Assembly: GCA_030248135.1 (NCBI GenBank)
Contig: JASANC010003348.1
Coordinates: 62,001-126,000 of the forward strand
DNA from: Theristus sp. LFF4_11
Taxonomy: Eukaryota > Nematoda > Chromadorea > Monhysterida > Xyalidae
Reading direction: 5' to 3'
Length of the DNA stretch: 64,000 nucleotides
In this document: positions 44,645 to 56,239 of the stretch, piece after piece
Numbering within the stretch: position 1 is the first letter of the stretch
Layout: each line of letters opens with the position of its first letter
The notes under the pieces: model-generated
Told to the model about the DNA's origin: nothing
The model's database searches: none
The model's input: only the letters and a program-made list of their open reading frames with translations
Program-made: the position numbers and the translations under genes

Positions 44645-47600
44645 ATGTCCCACAGAGTATGTAATTTTTGGCTTTTCATTTTCGTTTGCATATCGCTCTC
44701 ACAAACCGCAGTGTGTAAAGCTGACGACGATTTGAGAGACAGTAACGTTTGCGATTCAGAAAGTTGTCGTGAAGGTACGTTGAAGGATTTCATGCGCTGA
44801 CAGCTGATTGGCTGTATTTTTATTCCATTGGCCAATAATGTTTATCCCCGTGTTTGGCAAAAAATGATGCACTTCAATTTGTAACTTTGTACGCTATTTC
44901 GTGCTTTATTTCGCACCTTTAAATAATCGCACAGACAAATACCCCAGTCGCGGCAATACTGAGCGTTTACTGACGCGTGTCGACCCAGTCGTCTACAGCG
45001 ATTGGTCGAAATCGGCACCAATCAGCGCTGAGCAACACGAGTTCTACGAAAATAACGGCTATCTTTTGTTGGAACGTTTGTTCAATGATGATGAAGTGCG
45101 AGCTCTGAAACAGGAGGCTGTCAGGTTGGTGGAGAACTTTGGGGGAAAGAACTTTCTCGGTGTTGCGGTGCAGCACTGATTTGGGATTTGGTAGTTCAGC
45201 TGTGTGAACGGCTGAACATCCTGTCAACGAGAGGGGGCAGTCTGGGTGTGTAGATCTAGGCGCTCTCCATCCTGGAAATCAGTGGAGTCCAAAACTGAAT
45301 CAATTTGAATCCGAGCTACAGCGTATCAGCGTTTAAAGCTAACACATCAGCTATGCCACTCTACCACCCAATCTTATATTATCTAAAAATGCGGGAGACG
45401 CATATAAAAGGAGGAATATGACCTTGTGTAAGCAGTGAAAGACTTGGCTCGACAACGCTTTTCAAGTCTCTGATGTGGTACACACGGATACAAGTACATA
45501 AGAGTTATATTTTTGCGCCGCGTTTGTTGTTTAAAAGCTTGCTGAAAAGCGAAAAACGTTGAAGTTATTTTTCAATTGTCCTCTTCAGTTTAGTCTAAAA
45601 TCACACCATGTGCGAAATTCTGTAAATTCTGTGCAAAAACAGAAACATCAGAAATTGCAAAATATTGCTGCATGTAGCTTTATCGTTGTTGTTGTTGTTT
45701 TGTTGGGATTTTTAGGCAATGTTTTTAGCCAGGGCTAACCCAGAGAAGCGTACAGAACGCCATTGAGTAGGGCGCCCATCGAGTTTTCTCTGTCATTAAG
45801 TGCCTACATACCCCTCGGCGGGGCTCGATCCCCCGAGCGCACAGACTGTAGTCTAACGCACTACCACCAGGCCACGAGGGTGACAATTGTTGTTGTTGCT
45901 AACGTACGCACCGCTGTGCATACAGCAGCACCAGTGCAAAAAGTGTTGTCTTCCGTTGATTTTCACCCTTTTTACCAAACTCTTGTGAGAGGATAAACCG
46001 GTGAGTCATTGCCACAGAAGGAGACCTTGCGTGTCCCAACGCCTCTGCGATACACTTTGTGCAAACCAGTGTCAGCGATCTAAAGTCTGATCGTTATTTT
46101 AGTGGTTTTAGTGGTCGCTAAATGATAGAAAAAAAACAAATGTGAAAGTGTCTTTTGTCTATAATGTACGAGGGTTGCCACTTGCAACCGAAATAAAGAA
46201 TAAACGGCGCAAAAATATGACTCTTATGTACTTGTATCCGTGTGTACCACATCAGAGACTTGAAAAGCGTTGTCGAGCCAAGTCTTTCACTGCTTACACA
46301 AGGTCATATTCCTCCTTTTATATGCGTCTCCCGCATTTTTAGATAATATTCTGACTTTTACATAAGCCGCGAAGGTCGGACCAAAATCACAATACGTTGG
46401 TCACACATTCTTCTAAACCCCGGACAACTCAGGTTTTTTCATTTTTCGTTTTTTAGGCCAATTTCGCCCATACTATTTCTACGGCCAATTCCCCCAAAAT
46501 CGTCACGATTCAGTACCTAGAATTGCTCACATAAGAAAACTGATCCAAAAGCCGTGATCGGCGCATTGAATAACCTGGAAAACACAGTTTTCTTGTTTTT
46601 CATTTCTGGACCGGTTTCACTAAAGTCCACGGCCGATTCGCCCGAAATCGTCACGATTCGGTATCTAAAGTTGCTCACGTAAGAAAACTAACCCAAAATC
46701 TGTTATCAGCGCATTGAATTACCCTTGAAAACACAGTTTTCTTGTTTTTCATTTTTGGACCGATTTCGCCAATTTCCACGGCCGATTCGCCCGAAATCGT
46801 ACCGATTCAGTACCTAGAATTGCTCACATAAGAAAACTAACCCAGAATCCGTGATCAGCGCATTGAATTACCATGGAAAACACCGTTTTTTTTGTTTTTC
46901 ATTTCTGGACCGATTTCGCCAATTTCCACGGCCGATTCGCCCGAAATCGTCACGATTCAGTATCTAGAGTTGCTCACATAAAAAACTAACTCAAAATCCG
47001 TGATCAGCGCATTGAATTACCCTGAAAAACAACCTTTTATTGTTTTTCGTTTCTGGACCGTTTTCGCCAATTTCCACGGCCGATTCGCCCGAAATCGTCA
47101 CGATTCAGCATCTAAAGTTGCTCACGTAAGAAAACTAACCCAAAATCCGTGATCAGCGCATTGAATTACCCTGGAAAACACCCTTTTCTTGTTTTTCGTT
47201 TCTAGACCGATTTCGCCAATTTCAACGACCGATTTGCTCGAAATCGTCACGATTCAGCATCTAAAGTTGCTCACGTAAGAAAACTAACCCAAAATCCGTG
47301 ATAAGCGCATTGAATTACCGTGGAAAACACCATTTTCTTGTTTTTAGTTTCTAGACCGATTTCGCCAATTTCCACGGCCGATTCGCCCGAAATCGTCACG
47401 ATTCAGCATCTAAAGTTGTTCGCGTAACAAAACTAACCCAAAATCCGTGATCAGCGCATTGAATTACCCTGGAAAACACCCTTTTCTTGTTTTTCGTTTC
47501 TAGACCGATTTCGCCAATTTCCACGCCCGATTCGCCCGAAATCGTCACGATTCAGCACCTAAAGCTGCTCACGTAAGAAAACTAATCCAAAATTCGTGAT

Positions 47601-50600
47601 CAGCGCATTGAATTACCCTGGAAAACACAATTTTCTTGTTTTTCGTTTCTAGACCGATTTCGCCAATTTACACGGCCGATTCGCCCGAAATCGTCGCGAT
47701 TCAGCATCTAAAGTTGCTCACGTAAGAAAACTAACCCAAAATCCGTGATCAGCGCATTGAATTACCCTGGAAAACACCCTATTCTTGTTTTTCGTTTCTA
47801 GACCGATTTCGCCAATTTCCACGGCCGATTCGCTCGAAATCGTCACGATTCAGCATCTAAAGTTGCTCACGTAAGAAAACTAACCCAAAATCCGTGATCA
47901 GCGCATTGAATTACCCTGGAAAACACCATTTTCTTGTTTTTCGTTTCTAGACCGATTTCGCCAATTTCCACGGCCGATTCGCCCGAAATCGTCACGATTC
48001 AGCATCTAAAGTTGCTCACGTAAGAAAACTAACCCAAAATCCGTGATCAGCGCATTGAATTACCCTGGAAAACACCATTTTCTTGTTTTTCGTTTCTAGA
48101 CCGATTTCGCCAATTTCCACGGCCGATTCGCCCGAAATCGTCACGATTCAGCATCTAAAGTTGCTCACATAAGAAAACTAACCCAAAATCCGTGATCAGC
48201 GCATTGAATTCCTACGGACTGGACCTTTTTCCTATTATTTTTCGTAGCTCAGACAAAATTTGTAAGAGTGAAAAGCTGATACCCAGTCAAAATGCTACGA
48301 ACTGTAAAAAATGCACAATTTTGACAAAAAAATGCCCTGGCAAAAAAAATTTTTCACAATCTACGGATGAAATTACCCCAGGAAACATTTTTGTTGGACT
48401 GTGAAAGTGTCGCAGGTAAAAATTGAAAGGGCGCACACTTAAAACCAGGTGAAAACCCTGCGATCTTTTAAAAATGCCCAATTTTTTACCCAAAACAAGG
48501 TCTGGGTAAAAAATTAACTCAATTTTCAAAATTTCCGGATGGAATTACCCCAGGAAACATTTTTGTTCGACTGTGAAAGTGTCGCAGGTAAAAATTGAAA
48601 GGGCGCACACCTAAAACCAGGTGAAAACCCTGCGAACTTTTAAAAATGCCCAATTTTTACCCAAAAACAGGGTCTGGGTAAAAAATTAACCCAATTTTCA
48701 AAATCTCCGGATGGAATTACCCCAGGAAACATTTTTGTTCGACTGTGAAAGTGTCGCAGGTAAAAATTGAAAGGGCGCACACATGTTGATTACATACCAG
48801 AAAAAAAAATACAAAGGGAAAGAAGTAACACGATTTTCAGAATAGGTTTTTCGTGTCTAGAGCGTATGAAAAATCGTCCGATGAAAATTTTTTCGCGGCT
48901 CCAAGCACAACTTTGGGTGTTCGTTTCGTGTGCACAGAACCAAGTTTGTGGCTTATACTATGCTCGCTGCAGGGCAGCGAGAAAGTTTGAAAAACGCGCG
49001 CGAGGGGAAAACGGCTCATATTATGCGTGATGCGCTGTCCGCTCGCTGACGCTCGCTCGCGCATCCGCATGATTTCGGTAGCTTTTGATAAACACGCACA
49101 TAAAATTTGCAGATTGCGAGCTGAAAACGCATCGTTAAACCAAGAGGCGATCATCTTTGAGCCGCACGACCACTCGATTCGCTCAATTTTCAGCGTGTTT
49201 GATCAAAGTCAACTGATCAATCGGATGACACGCGATCCGAGACTGTTGAATGTGATCGAGTACATTCTGAATGACCAGGTGCGGGTGCGTGTCCTTCTTC
49301 AACGTTTTTCGCCGTTTTTGGGCCAATGGTCTAATAGCTCTCCTCTCATTTTTTCACGGAACATTTTCAAAAACGCCGTGCATGCATTTCGTTTGCGTGA
49401 CGCAACAGATCAACAGAAACTCCATCGAAACATGCATCTGTTCACCGAAAATTCTCCTTTTGCAAAATGCTTTTGTCCAGTGTGTGGTTGCACGGAGATC
49501 ATGATGCCAAGTTTGTTGCGCCCTCATTTGAACACGCTGAAAAGGTGCTCATCAGCAATATTCTATCGCCGCGATTATGAACGGCAATGCCAGCGCAGGT
49601 CTACATCCATCACTCTCGCCTGAACTACAAGCCCGGCTTCCGCGGTGCCGCATTTCCGTGGCATTCCGACATCGAAACGTGGCACTCCGAGGACGGACTG
49701 CCTTCGATGCGCGCAATGTCGGCGTCGGTCATGTTGGCCGACAACCTGCCGCAGAACGCGCCGCTGCTTGTCATTCCAGGCAGCCATAAAACGTTCGTCT
49801 CGTGCAAGGGCGAGACACCCGCTAATCATCACGTCGATTCACTTAGGAAACAGGTTACGGTCAACTTGTATTGCTCAGCATTACACTACAACTTTGCTTC
49901 AGTTTCAAAAAAGTTCAAAAAATCGGCCGGTTGCCACTATTGTTCAGTACCGAAGAGGAGGAGGGTGGAAAGGCAGAGCAGAGGCCTAGCCCAAATTTAT
50001 TTGCGTCTCGGGGGGGGGGGGCGTGACACCCACTTTCCTAAACTCGGCATCTTCCTCCCGTTGGTACCAACTAAAATCCCACCGTCTTCAACGACTCGGC
50101 TCTCCTTTCCTCAGTCAATACCCTCCACCCTGTTCCAAGGTGCAAAAATGTTCCCAAAATCACGAATGCAGGCGTGGAGTGGCGGTGGGAGGGGAAGGGT
50201 GGCACGCCCTAGAACCGATTAGTATCCGGTTCGCTCAGTCCCCCAGCACAAGACCGGAAGGCACTACAATTACTCCTACCCCAAAAACATTTTCCCTCCC
50301 CCAACACCTGCTACAACTGCACCTAAGAATGTCATCTTCGGCACTGCTGCCATTAGCATTGGCATATCTGGCTTAGTTGTGCGTTCATGAATGCAGACGT
50401 ACGGTGTACCGAGCGAAGCGCTGCTGACGAGGCTGATCGACGAGCACGGACTGACGGCGATCGTTGCCGCCGCCGGCTCGGTCGCCTTCTTCGACAGCAA
50501 TCTGATGCACGCCTCCGGCTGCAATTTGACGCCGTACGACCGCTCGAATGCGTTCATCGTCTATAACGCGGTGTCGAATAGAGCGCAGGTGTGGCGCGGG

Positions 50601-50999
50601 GCAACGCTTGGAAAATAGCGGAGCAGGGGGAGACTTTGGTGATTGGTGGCATCGTGCGAAGCTTGACTCAAGGACGACCAGACCACATTCGAACTTTAAA
50701 TTATAGGCAATCGGCTGATTGGTTGGTTACGTGATGCATGCTTTCTGTGCAGGCATTGCTGTTGGGGCGGAGTTTCGTTTGCATAGATGCATGCATTTAC
50801 CCGATCACCAACCAATCAGCTAGTTGCATTTGATATCGCAATAGACTGCATTGTGAAGTGCAAACAGAGAAACTGACAATTTTGCTTTCAGACGCCGTTT
50901 CACACGACGAAGCCGCGACCAGACTTTTTGGCGTTCCGTGGCACGCCGGTGCCATTGACAGCAACTGATGGCAAACTGCTTGGTGATGGTCATGACTGA
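44645..50999 (+). CDS. EctD-type (ectoine hydroxylase-like) Fe(II)/2-oxoglutarate dioxygenase, signal-peptide-bearing
   Basis: Phytanoyl-CoA dioxygenase superfamily; closest pattern is EctD, which makes 5-hydroxyectoine from ectoine. Six exons, all phases matching, 346 residues: 44645-44774, 44935-45124, 49113-49278, 49599-49853, 50397-50588 and 50892-50999. Residues 1-26 form a signal peptide ([19 protein letters not shown]). Then come KYPSR (45-49), [35 protein letters not shown] (163-176), the signature [19 protein letters not shown] (183-201), [21 protein letters not shown] and YDRSN. Predicted iron ligands are His184, Asp186 and His285; Arg296 should hold 2-oxoglutarate. The C-terminus keeps [10 protein letters not shown]. 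Bacterial EctD is about 300 residues; the extra length is the N-terminal leader. His167 stands where I recall Gln in bacterial EctD. Invertebrate homologues are often labelled L-proline trans-4-hydroxylase-like, so the substrate is open. The 4-kb intron 2 is packed with repeats. Confidence 0.88.
45376..46349 (+). mobile_element. Terminal-inverted-repeat element containing a nested SINE
   Basis: ATATTATCTAAAAATGCGGG at the left is returned as CCCGCATTTTTAGATAATAT at the right. The inverted repeats run for about 150 bases each, including AAGGAGGAATATG and GTGTACCACATCAGAGACTT. A TA or similar AT-rich target duplication is possible. The body matches the broken copy at 16.8 kb except for the inserted SINE. 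It has no transposase, so it is a non-autonomous foldback/MITE-type element in intron 2 of the EctD-like gene. Confidence 0.88.
45711..45893 (-). mobile_element. tRNA-derived SINE, copy 4 (nested)
   Basis: On the minus strand: CCTCGTGGCCTGGTGGTAGT, then GGGGGATCGAGCCCCGCCGA, then CACTTAATGACAGAGAAAA and CGATGGGCGCCCTACTC, ending in TTAGCCCTGGCTAAAAAC. It is the least degraded copy here. It sits inside the TIR element, whose other copy at 16.8 kb lacks it, so the SINE arrived after the element. Confidence 0.9.
46432..48210 (+). repeat. Tandem satellite array, about 149-bp unit, about 12 copies
   Basis: The phrase GGCCGATTCGCCCGAAATCG recurs every 148-150 bases (for example 46780, 46930, 47078). 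Each unit also holds GTTGCTCACGTAAGAAAACT, ATCCGTGATCAGCGCATTGA and a TTTCTTGTTTTTCGTTTCTA stretch. The first units are the most diverged and the last ones nearly identical, a gradient expected of an array homogenised at one side. It lies in intron 2 of the EctD-like gene. Confidence 0.97.
48235..48785 (+). repeat. Second tandem array, about 172-bp unit, about 3 copies
   Basis: ATTACCCCAGGAAACATTTT recurs at about 48372, 48544 and 48716, each followed by GTGAAAGTGTCGCAGGTAAA and GAAAGGGCGCACAC. A diverged partial unit precedes them. The unit is unrelated to the 149-bp satellite it abuts. Confidence 0.93.
50703..50832. mobile_element. Short inverted-repeat element with GGCGGAGTTT core, copy 1
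   Basis: GGCTGATTGGTTGGTTACGT on the left is returned as CACCAACCAATCAGCTAG on the right, around a core GGCATTGCTGTTGGGGCGGA. A related copy lies at 54.9 kb. This copy sits in the last intron of the EctD-like gene and ends about 60 bases before the last exon. Confidence 0.65.
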
Positions 51000-51981
51000 G
51001 ACTGTCGAACGGTGAAAAGTGATTCGCAGCCACATTTCTTTCACTTTTAAATAATCAACCAACACAGCAATCTGATAGAAATATTCAAATTCAGGAATGG
51101 TGAATTTCTGTTTTATTATGTTGATTTCTTTCCATGTTGTATGGTAATATGTGAAGACTTTTGTAAAACGACAAATGAAAGCCGATTCACACACTGTAAG
51201 CATCATAAAAATGCAAGCTTTACTGTCGCGAATGTCTTCAAAATGTTTGGTCTAAAACAAGTTTAAAAGCTGAGAAGCTTACCCGATCATTTCAAACAAA
51301 TTTTGCGTCAATTCAATTTAGGACGTGACTACAAAAAACAAAAAAAATTAAAAAAACAAACTAAAAGAGAACCAGCAAAAGAGTATAGTCATACACTATG
51401 TACAGGAAACTGAACAAGCAGAAGTGAAAAAATTTTGCCATAAAAACAGTTCCAAACTCAAAGCAATAGTGAAAAAAAATTTGCCATAAAAACAGTTCCA
51501 AACTCAAAGCAATTTCAACAACGCAAATGCAATCAGTTTGCGATTGCACAGAAAATTTGATAAATTTTGAGCGGCAGTCGTGGAAATGTTTTCTCTTTCA
51601 AAGTGTAAGCACAGAAAAAAGTGAAATAGCCACAAACAGCAAACATCGAATCTGATCAACAAAGCAGGAAAAAGAAGTCAGTCAGGAGTAAAAGATCAAA
51701 CAAGTAACAAGCGAGTGTGCTAAAAATGGGTAATTTCAAGAAAACTCAGGGAACCAAGCAAATTTTGCGTGGTAAAACTTGTTTGCCAACGCTGCGTTTC
51801 ACGAACAACACATTGTTAGAGATCAGTTGCTTTACCACATAGTGGTTACAAGCTTAATTGACGTACTTGATTCTACTTACAACGCAGCCACTTTTTTCTT
51901 GAAACCACTCCACATTCACAAAACCGTGCTGTAAAATATCAAGATAAAATACAATAAAATTGAAAACTTGAAACAATCCAA
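51000..51981. other. Convergent 3' spacer between EctD-like and SLC6 genes
   Basis: The two genes run towards each other, so this 1 kb holds both 3' UTRs. I saw no coding exon. It contains a short tandem duplication at 51,424-51,512. Confidence 0.6.
51424..51512. repeat. Short tandem duplication
   Basis: Two copies, about 45-48 bases each, of a unit containing TTGCCATAAAAACAGTTCCA and AACTCAAAGCAAT, differing slightly in the A-run at the start. Confidence 0.85.
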
Positions 51982-54900
51982 CTAGAATCTTTGATCGTAA
52001 GCAGGATTCGCGTGCGATCCGTTGTATGGTGGCGGTGCGGTCGGTTGAACTTTTGCGGTCGATGAACTGTGCTCTGGGCCGGAATAGTTACTGCTGAATT
52101 CAAACGAGGCGTGCTCCGGGCGCAGATGCTCCGGTCCCCAGTCGGCTTCCGGTCGTATCAGGTCGAGGCATTCCTGAGTTGACGGAATCAAACAGTTAGC
52201 GCACAGCATGATAGTGTGTTGTTATCGTTTGCCACAACTAATGTTTTCAAAACTGGTGCTGATACTGTTGAATATGCAAATAGTGATATAGACAAACTTA
52301 ATAGAATGGTTCCATGTAATTTTCTTTGTTTAAATCTGGTAAAAACTCACTCCACGGCGTTTCAGATTTCTCGCGAATGCGAACAACGCAAATGACGGAA
52401 TCATCATCAAAGGCAATAAAGCGAGAAACCAGCCAAACACTTCGACGCCCCACGGAAACGTGTAGCCGTCGTATGTGCTCGCGGTGTAGTTGACGATGCT
52501 CATGATGAAGATAAACTGAACATTGAAATTTACCAGTATTTTCATTTCTTCCCAGTTACATTCTTTTCAAATGTCGCACATTGTCGCTGTTAGTGTTGTG
52601 CGGATTGTGCGTGGCTGCTAAATTCCAGTTACCTTGAAAACATTTTTAGTTTATCCGATTTTGTCCCGAAATGTGTAAAACCCGTTTTTTTTGTTTTTTT
52701 AAACTGTTACAAAAAATCAAAAAATCACATTTCCCATGTTGTAAAACAAAAAAGTGTCACCTCATTTTTTAATGCAGGAAAATTTCTATTCTCTGCGTTT
52801 GCGAATCAAACGCGTATTACTGCCAATAAGTTGCTTTTCTGTGTTTCAGTTTCGAGTTTTTTACTTTTTGTACTTTTTTACTTCTGGTAAAGTTCGCGCA
52901 TTTAGTGACTCCGTGAACGTTTTTCATGCAGTGGTTCTTGATCAATTTGACAGAAGGAGATAACATTAAAGTCAAGGATGAATGGAATTTTCTTTCACTC
53001 ACCAACATCAGTAGTGGTGCAACGGCAGTCCAGGTAATTTTCCAGTACAAGCCAGTCGGACCAAGAATTTTGTTAAAAATGCCATGTTTCACACCAAGCA
53101 TCATTGTGACGTCGCGTGTGAATTTGCCGAGTCCTAAATTGTTCCGTAAAATACAAGCGACAGTTTTCAAAAACCAACAGTGGGCTTCTATAGCTCTGGT
53201 TAAAACAAATAAAAAAGAATCAACTGTAACCAACCGTAAATGTGAATAACAACGACGATTTCAAACAGCGCAATCATCAGAATGCCAAAACTGGCCGCAT
53301 AGTTGTCGAACATTGTGAAAATGTAAATTCCGCCCTGAGAAAAAGTTGTTTACCCTGGATTTAACGAATATTTTTTAATATTGCAACCGCAACTACGAAA
53401 AGGCTCTCAAACAAACCTTGAGACACATTGGTATGCCGAGCAAGAACATTATGAAACACGCCGCAGCAACCACAGCCCATTTCTGTTTTCGCAGCACCGG
53501 GAATTGATCCATGAACGCTGTCGTTACGCATTCAACCATCGCGAACTGAAGAAAAGAATCGTCAAACGTGAAAGTTTTAAAGTTGATTTTGCACCGCAGC
53601 AACACATAGTGCTAAAAAAATTCAGCTCAATCAAATTCATTTTGTTACCTGACTGTCAAGGCCAAGTGTAAACAGCATGAAAAAGAACAGAATCGACCAG
53701 ATCGGCGGATAGGGCATGCGAACCAACGCCTCAGGATAAGCAATGAACGCGAGACTAGGACCTGTAAAACGGACAGTTCCCAGTGACATCAATGATTATT
53801 TTCATCAACATTTCTGAAACTCACCACTCTTCACCACTTCGGAAATGTCCGTTTTCAAATCCGTCGCCATGAAACCCAATGTTGAAAAGATCGCAAACCC
53901 GGCAAACACACTTGTGCCACAATTCCTGCACATGAAAGTTCCATGCTTCAGTCAGAAAGTCAATGTAAATAAATTTTTACAAATTTCAAAACGTACGTAA
54001 ATGCAACAATGAGTGCGTCGCGGTAGCAGTTATTGTTGAACTTATTGTAGCTCGCCATTGTCAAGAGAGAGCCGAACGCAGGGCCAAGCGAATAGAATAT
54101 CTGCGTTGCCGCCATTCGCCAAACCTGAATAGTGTTTTTCTCGTGTCATTTTCAGTGGCACAAGTTTTCTATTTAGCCAGGAAGCGGTAATATAAAACAA
54201 TAAATCCATAAGTTACATTGATGTCTATCAATTTTTCAGCCACAGGCGTGATGTAGTATTTGACGCCTACACTAGCGCCTGTGAGCGTTGCGCCACGAAT
54301 CAATAAAATGACCAACACAACGTACGGAAAGGTGGCCGTGAAATAGACAACCTGAAAGAACAGGTGACGACATTTAAAGTGTAAAAATAAACAGAACAAC
54401 AAGCGCGAAAAATGTCCCGTCCAGAAGTAAGTTGATCAAACTTCAACCCAAAAAACCTTTTCTGACCTTTCCAGTCGACTGGACGCCTTTGATCAGACAA
54501 AGGAAGACCACCACCCAGCAAACGAACAACGATACAATTAATTTCCATTGAATACCACCCAAATTTGAGAATTCGCCGTACTCGTAAATGTTGTACAAAT
54601 AGTTGCTGAAAAAGTTTGAAAACCAATTGTGTGTGGTTGCCAAATTGAATCAGGACACCTTTTTGGCAAAACAAAGCAAACGACGCGACCATCACCAATA
54701 TTGAAGCGGAAACAATTTGAAAACAAAGAAAAACTCACTTGAAAAACTCTTCCGCCGGCGACCGAGCGGTCTTTGTTGCCTCCATCAGATGGCGCATGTC
54801 CGCCTCAGCGCTGTCGTTCGCCCAGCAGCCGCCGTTGTAGTAAATCGGAGTCGAGTCATTCCGCGCAAAGCAGCGCGCATCCGCTCGGTTCGAGGTGCAG

Positions 54901-56239
54901 TCTGAATATATGCACGTAGTCCAACTCTATGACATACCCAACTAGCCAATTGGCTGAGAAATGCACTCTGTGCATGGATTGCTGCGAAGGCGGAGTTTGG
55001 TTTGCAGAGAATCCAGGAATCATGTGACCACCAATGAATCGGCTAGTTGTATTATAGAGTTACTTACGACTGTACAAACCAACATGTGCTACTTATGTAC
55101 TGTAAAACTTTTTTTCGTTTTGCAAACATCTCATCCTTTCTCATCCAAGCTATATTTTCACCACTAGCAAGGGCCGGTTCGCCGGAATCCTCATCAACCT
55201 CGCAAAGAAATGAAACAAACATGACGACACTTGCAATTGATTGATTTCAGATCTGATTCTGACCAAACAACTCTGTCTTTGCACTTTGAAAAGACAAGAA
55301 AAAACCGAAAGTCAAAAAACTCACTGGCGGTGTTCCAGGCGCCCTGGCAAGTGTCCCACATGAGCGTGCCGGTAGGGATTCCAATGAACGACAACACAAA
55401 ATACACCATCACCCAGGCGATAATGACGTTGTAGTAGATTGACGTCGTGAATGACACCGTCACCATCGCCCAACCGACACCTGTGCAAAAAGACAGATGA
55501 CCAACGTGAAAGAAATGTGACTGTTGGGTCTTGACGCGAATTTTTGTCCAATGTTGAGTACGGTATCTTGTGTCAAAGTGCTAACCAACAGTCCAATAAC
55601 TAATAGGACCAAACCAAGCTCGTTGAATGCCCTGTGCCACGATTATTCTCAACCAACCGGTGCATCAATTGCAGCCAATCAGCGTGTGTCCATAAAAATG
55701 ACAAGAAGAACGGTCATGTCACCCATCAGTGACCACAATGCCTGCAATATTTACCTGCAAACGCAGGGGCGAGCTTCCGATAGAGCACGTTCGGGCCAAG
55801 ACTGGAGAACTGACCAATGGCCAATTCCATGTAGAAGATCGGAAGGCCGGCGATGAGAAGCGAAATCGCGTACGGAACAAGGAAGGCACCTAGAATAGGA
55901 ACAGAGAATCTGTTTTTTTTATTTCGGTTTATCGACACTGCAGTTGATTCGAAACAGACTGGCAGTTTTCGATTCAAGCCTCAAATTCGGCTTTTCACGG
56001 TTTGCCACAGAAAAAACACAGCAAAATCAAACACATTTCCGAAGGAGCCAATAAATAACACTAAAAGCGAAAAGCCAAAACGCACCGCCGCCATTCGTAT
56101 AGCAAAGATACGGAAACCGCCAGACGTTTCCGAGGCCGACGGCGTAGCCAACGCAGGCGAGCAGAAACTCCACCTGGTTGCCCCATTTGCCGCGGTCGTC
56201 GTCGGCCGGCCTCACTTGTTTCTCTTTGTCGCTCGTCAT
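51982..56239 (-). CDS. SLC6-family Na+/Cl- dependent amino-acid transporter
   Basis: Neurotransmitter:sodium symporter in the plasma membrane. Fourteen exons join perfectly in phase to 646 residues: 56086-56239, 55755-55889, 55325-55480, 54739-54901, 54467-54605, 54217-54351, 53997-54124, 53825-53925, 53649-53761, 53417-53545, 53235-53334, 53003-53133, 52351-52515 and 51982-52173. TM1 holds [20 protein letters not shown] (31-50), the family signature and sodium/substrate site. The extracellular loop has the conserved pair Cys141-Cys150 and three N-glycosylation sequons (149, 163, 177). Later helices carry SSTGK-like [47 protein letters not shown] and NYAASFGI. The loops and the [10 protein letters not shown] tail resemble SLC6A14/glycine-type members more than monoamine ones; substrate unproven. 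The start is the first Met after an acceptor at about 56,330, so an upstream coding exon is possible. Confidence 0.93.
54922..55062. mobile_element. Short inverted-repeat element with GGCGGAGTTT core, copy 2
   Basis: ACTCTATGACATACCCAACT with AGCCAATTGGCTGA on the left is returned as ATCGGCTAGTTGTATTATAG-AGT on the right, around GGATTGCTGCGAAGGCGGAG. It resembles the copy at 50.7 kb in core and right arm. It lies in an SLC6 intron about 20 bases from an exon acceptor. Confidence 0.65.

Noticed and set aside
45182..45375. Possible extra exon after EctD-like exon 2
   Set aside because: The frame runs to a stop soon after the AG|GTTGGT donor, and the donor joins in phase to exon 3 without it.
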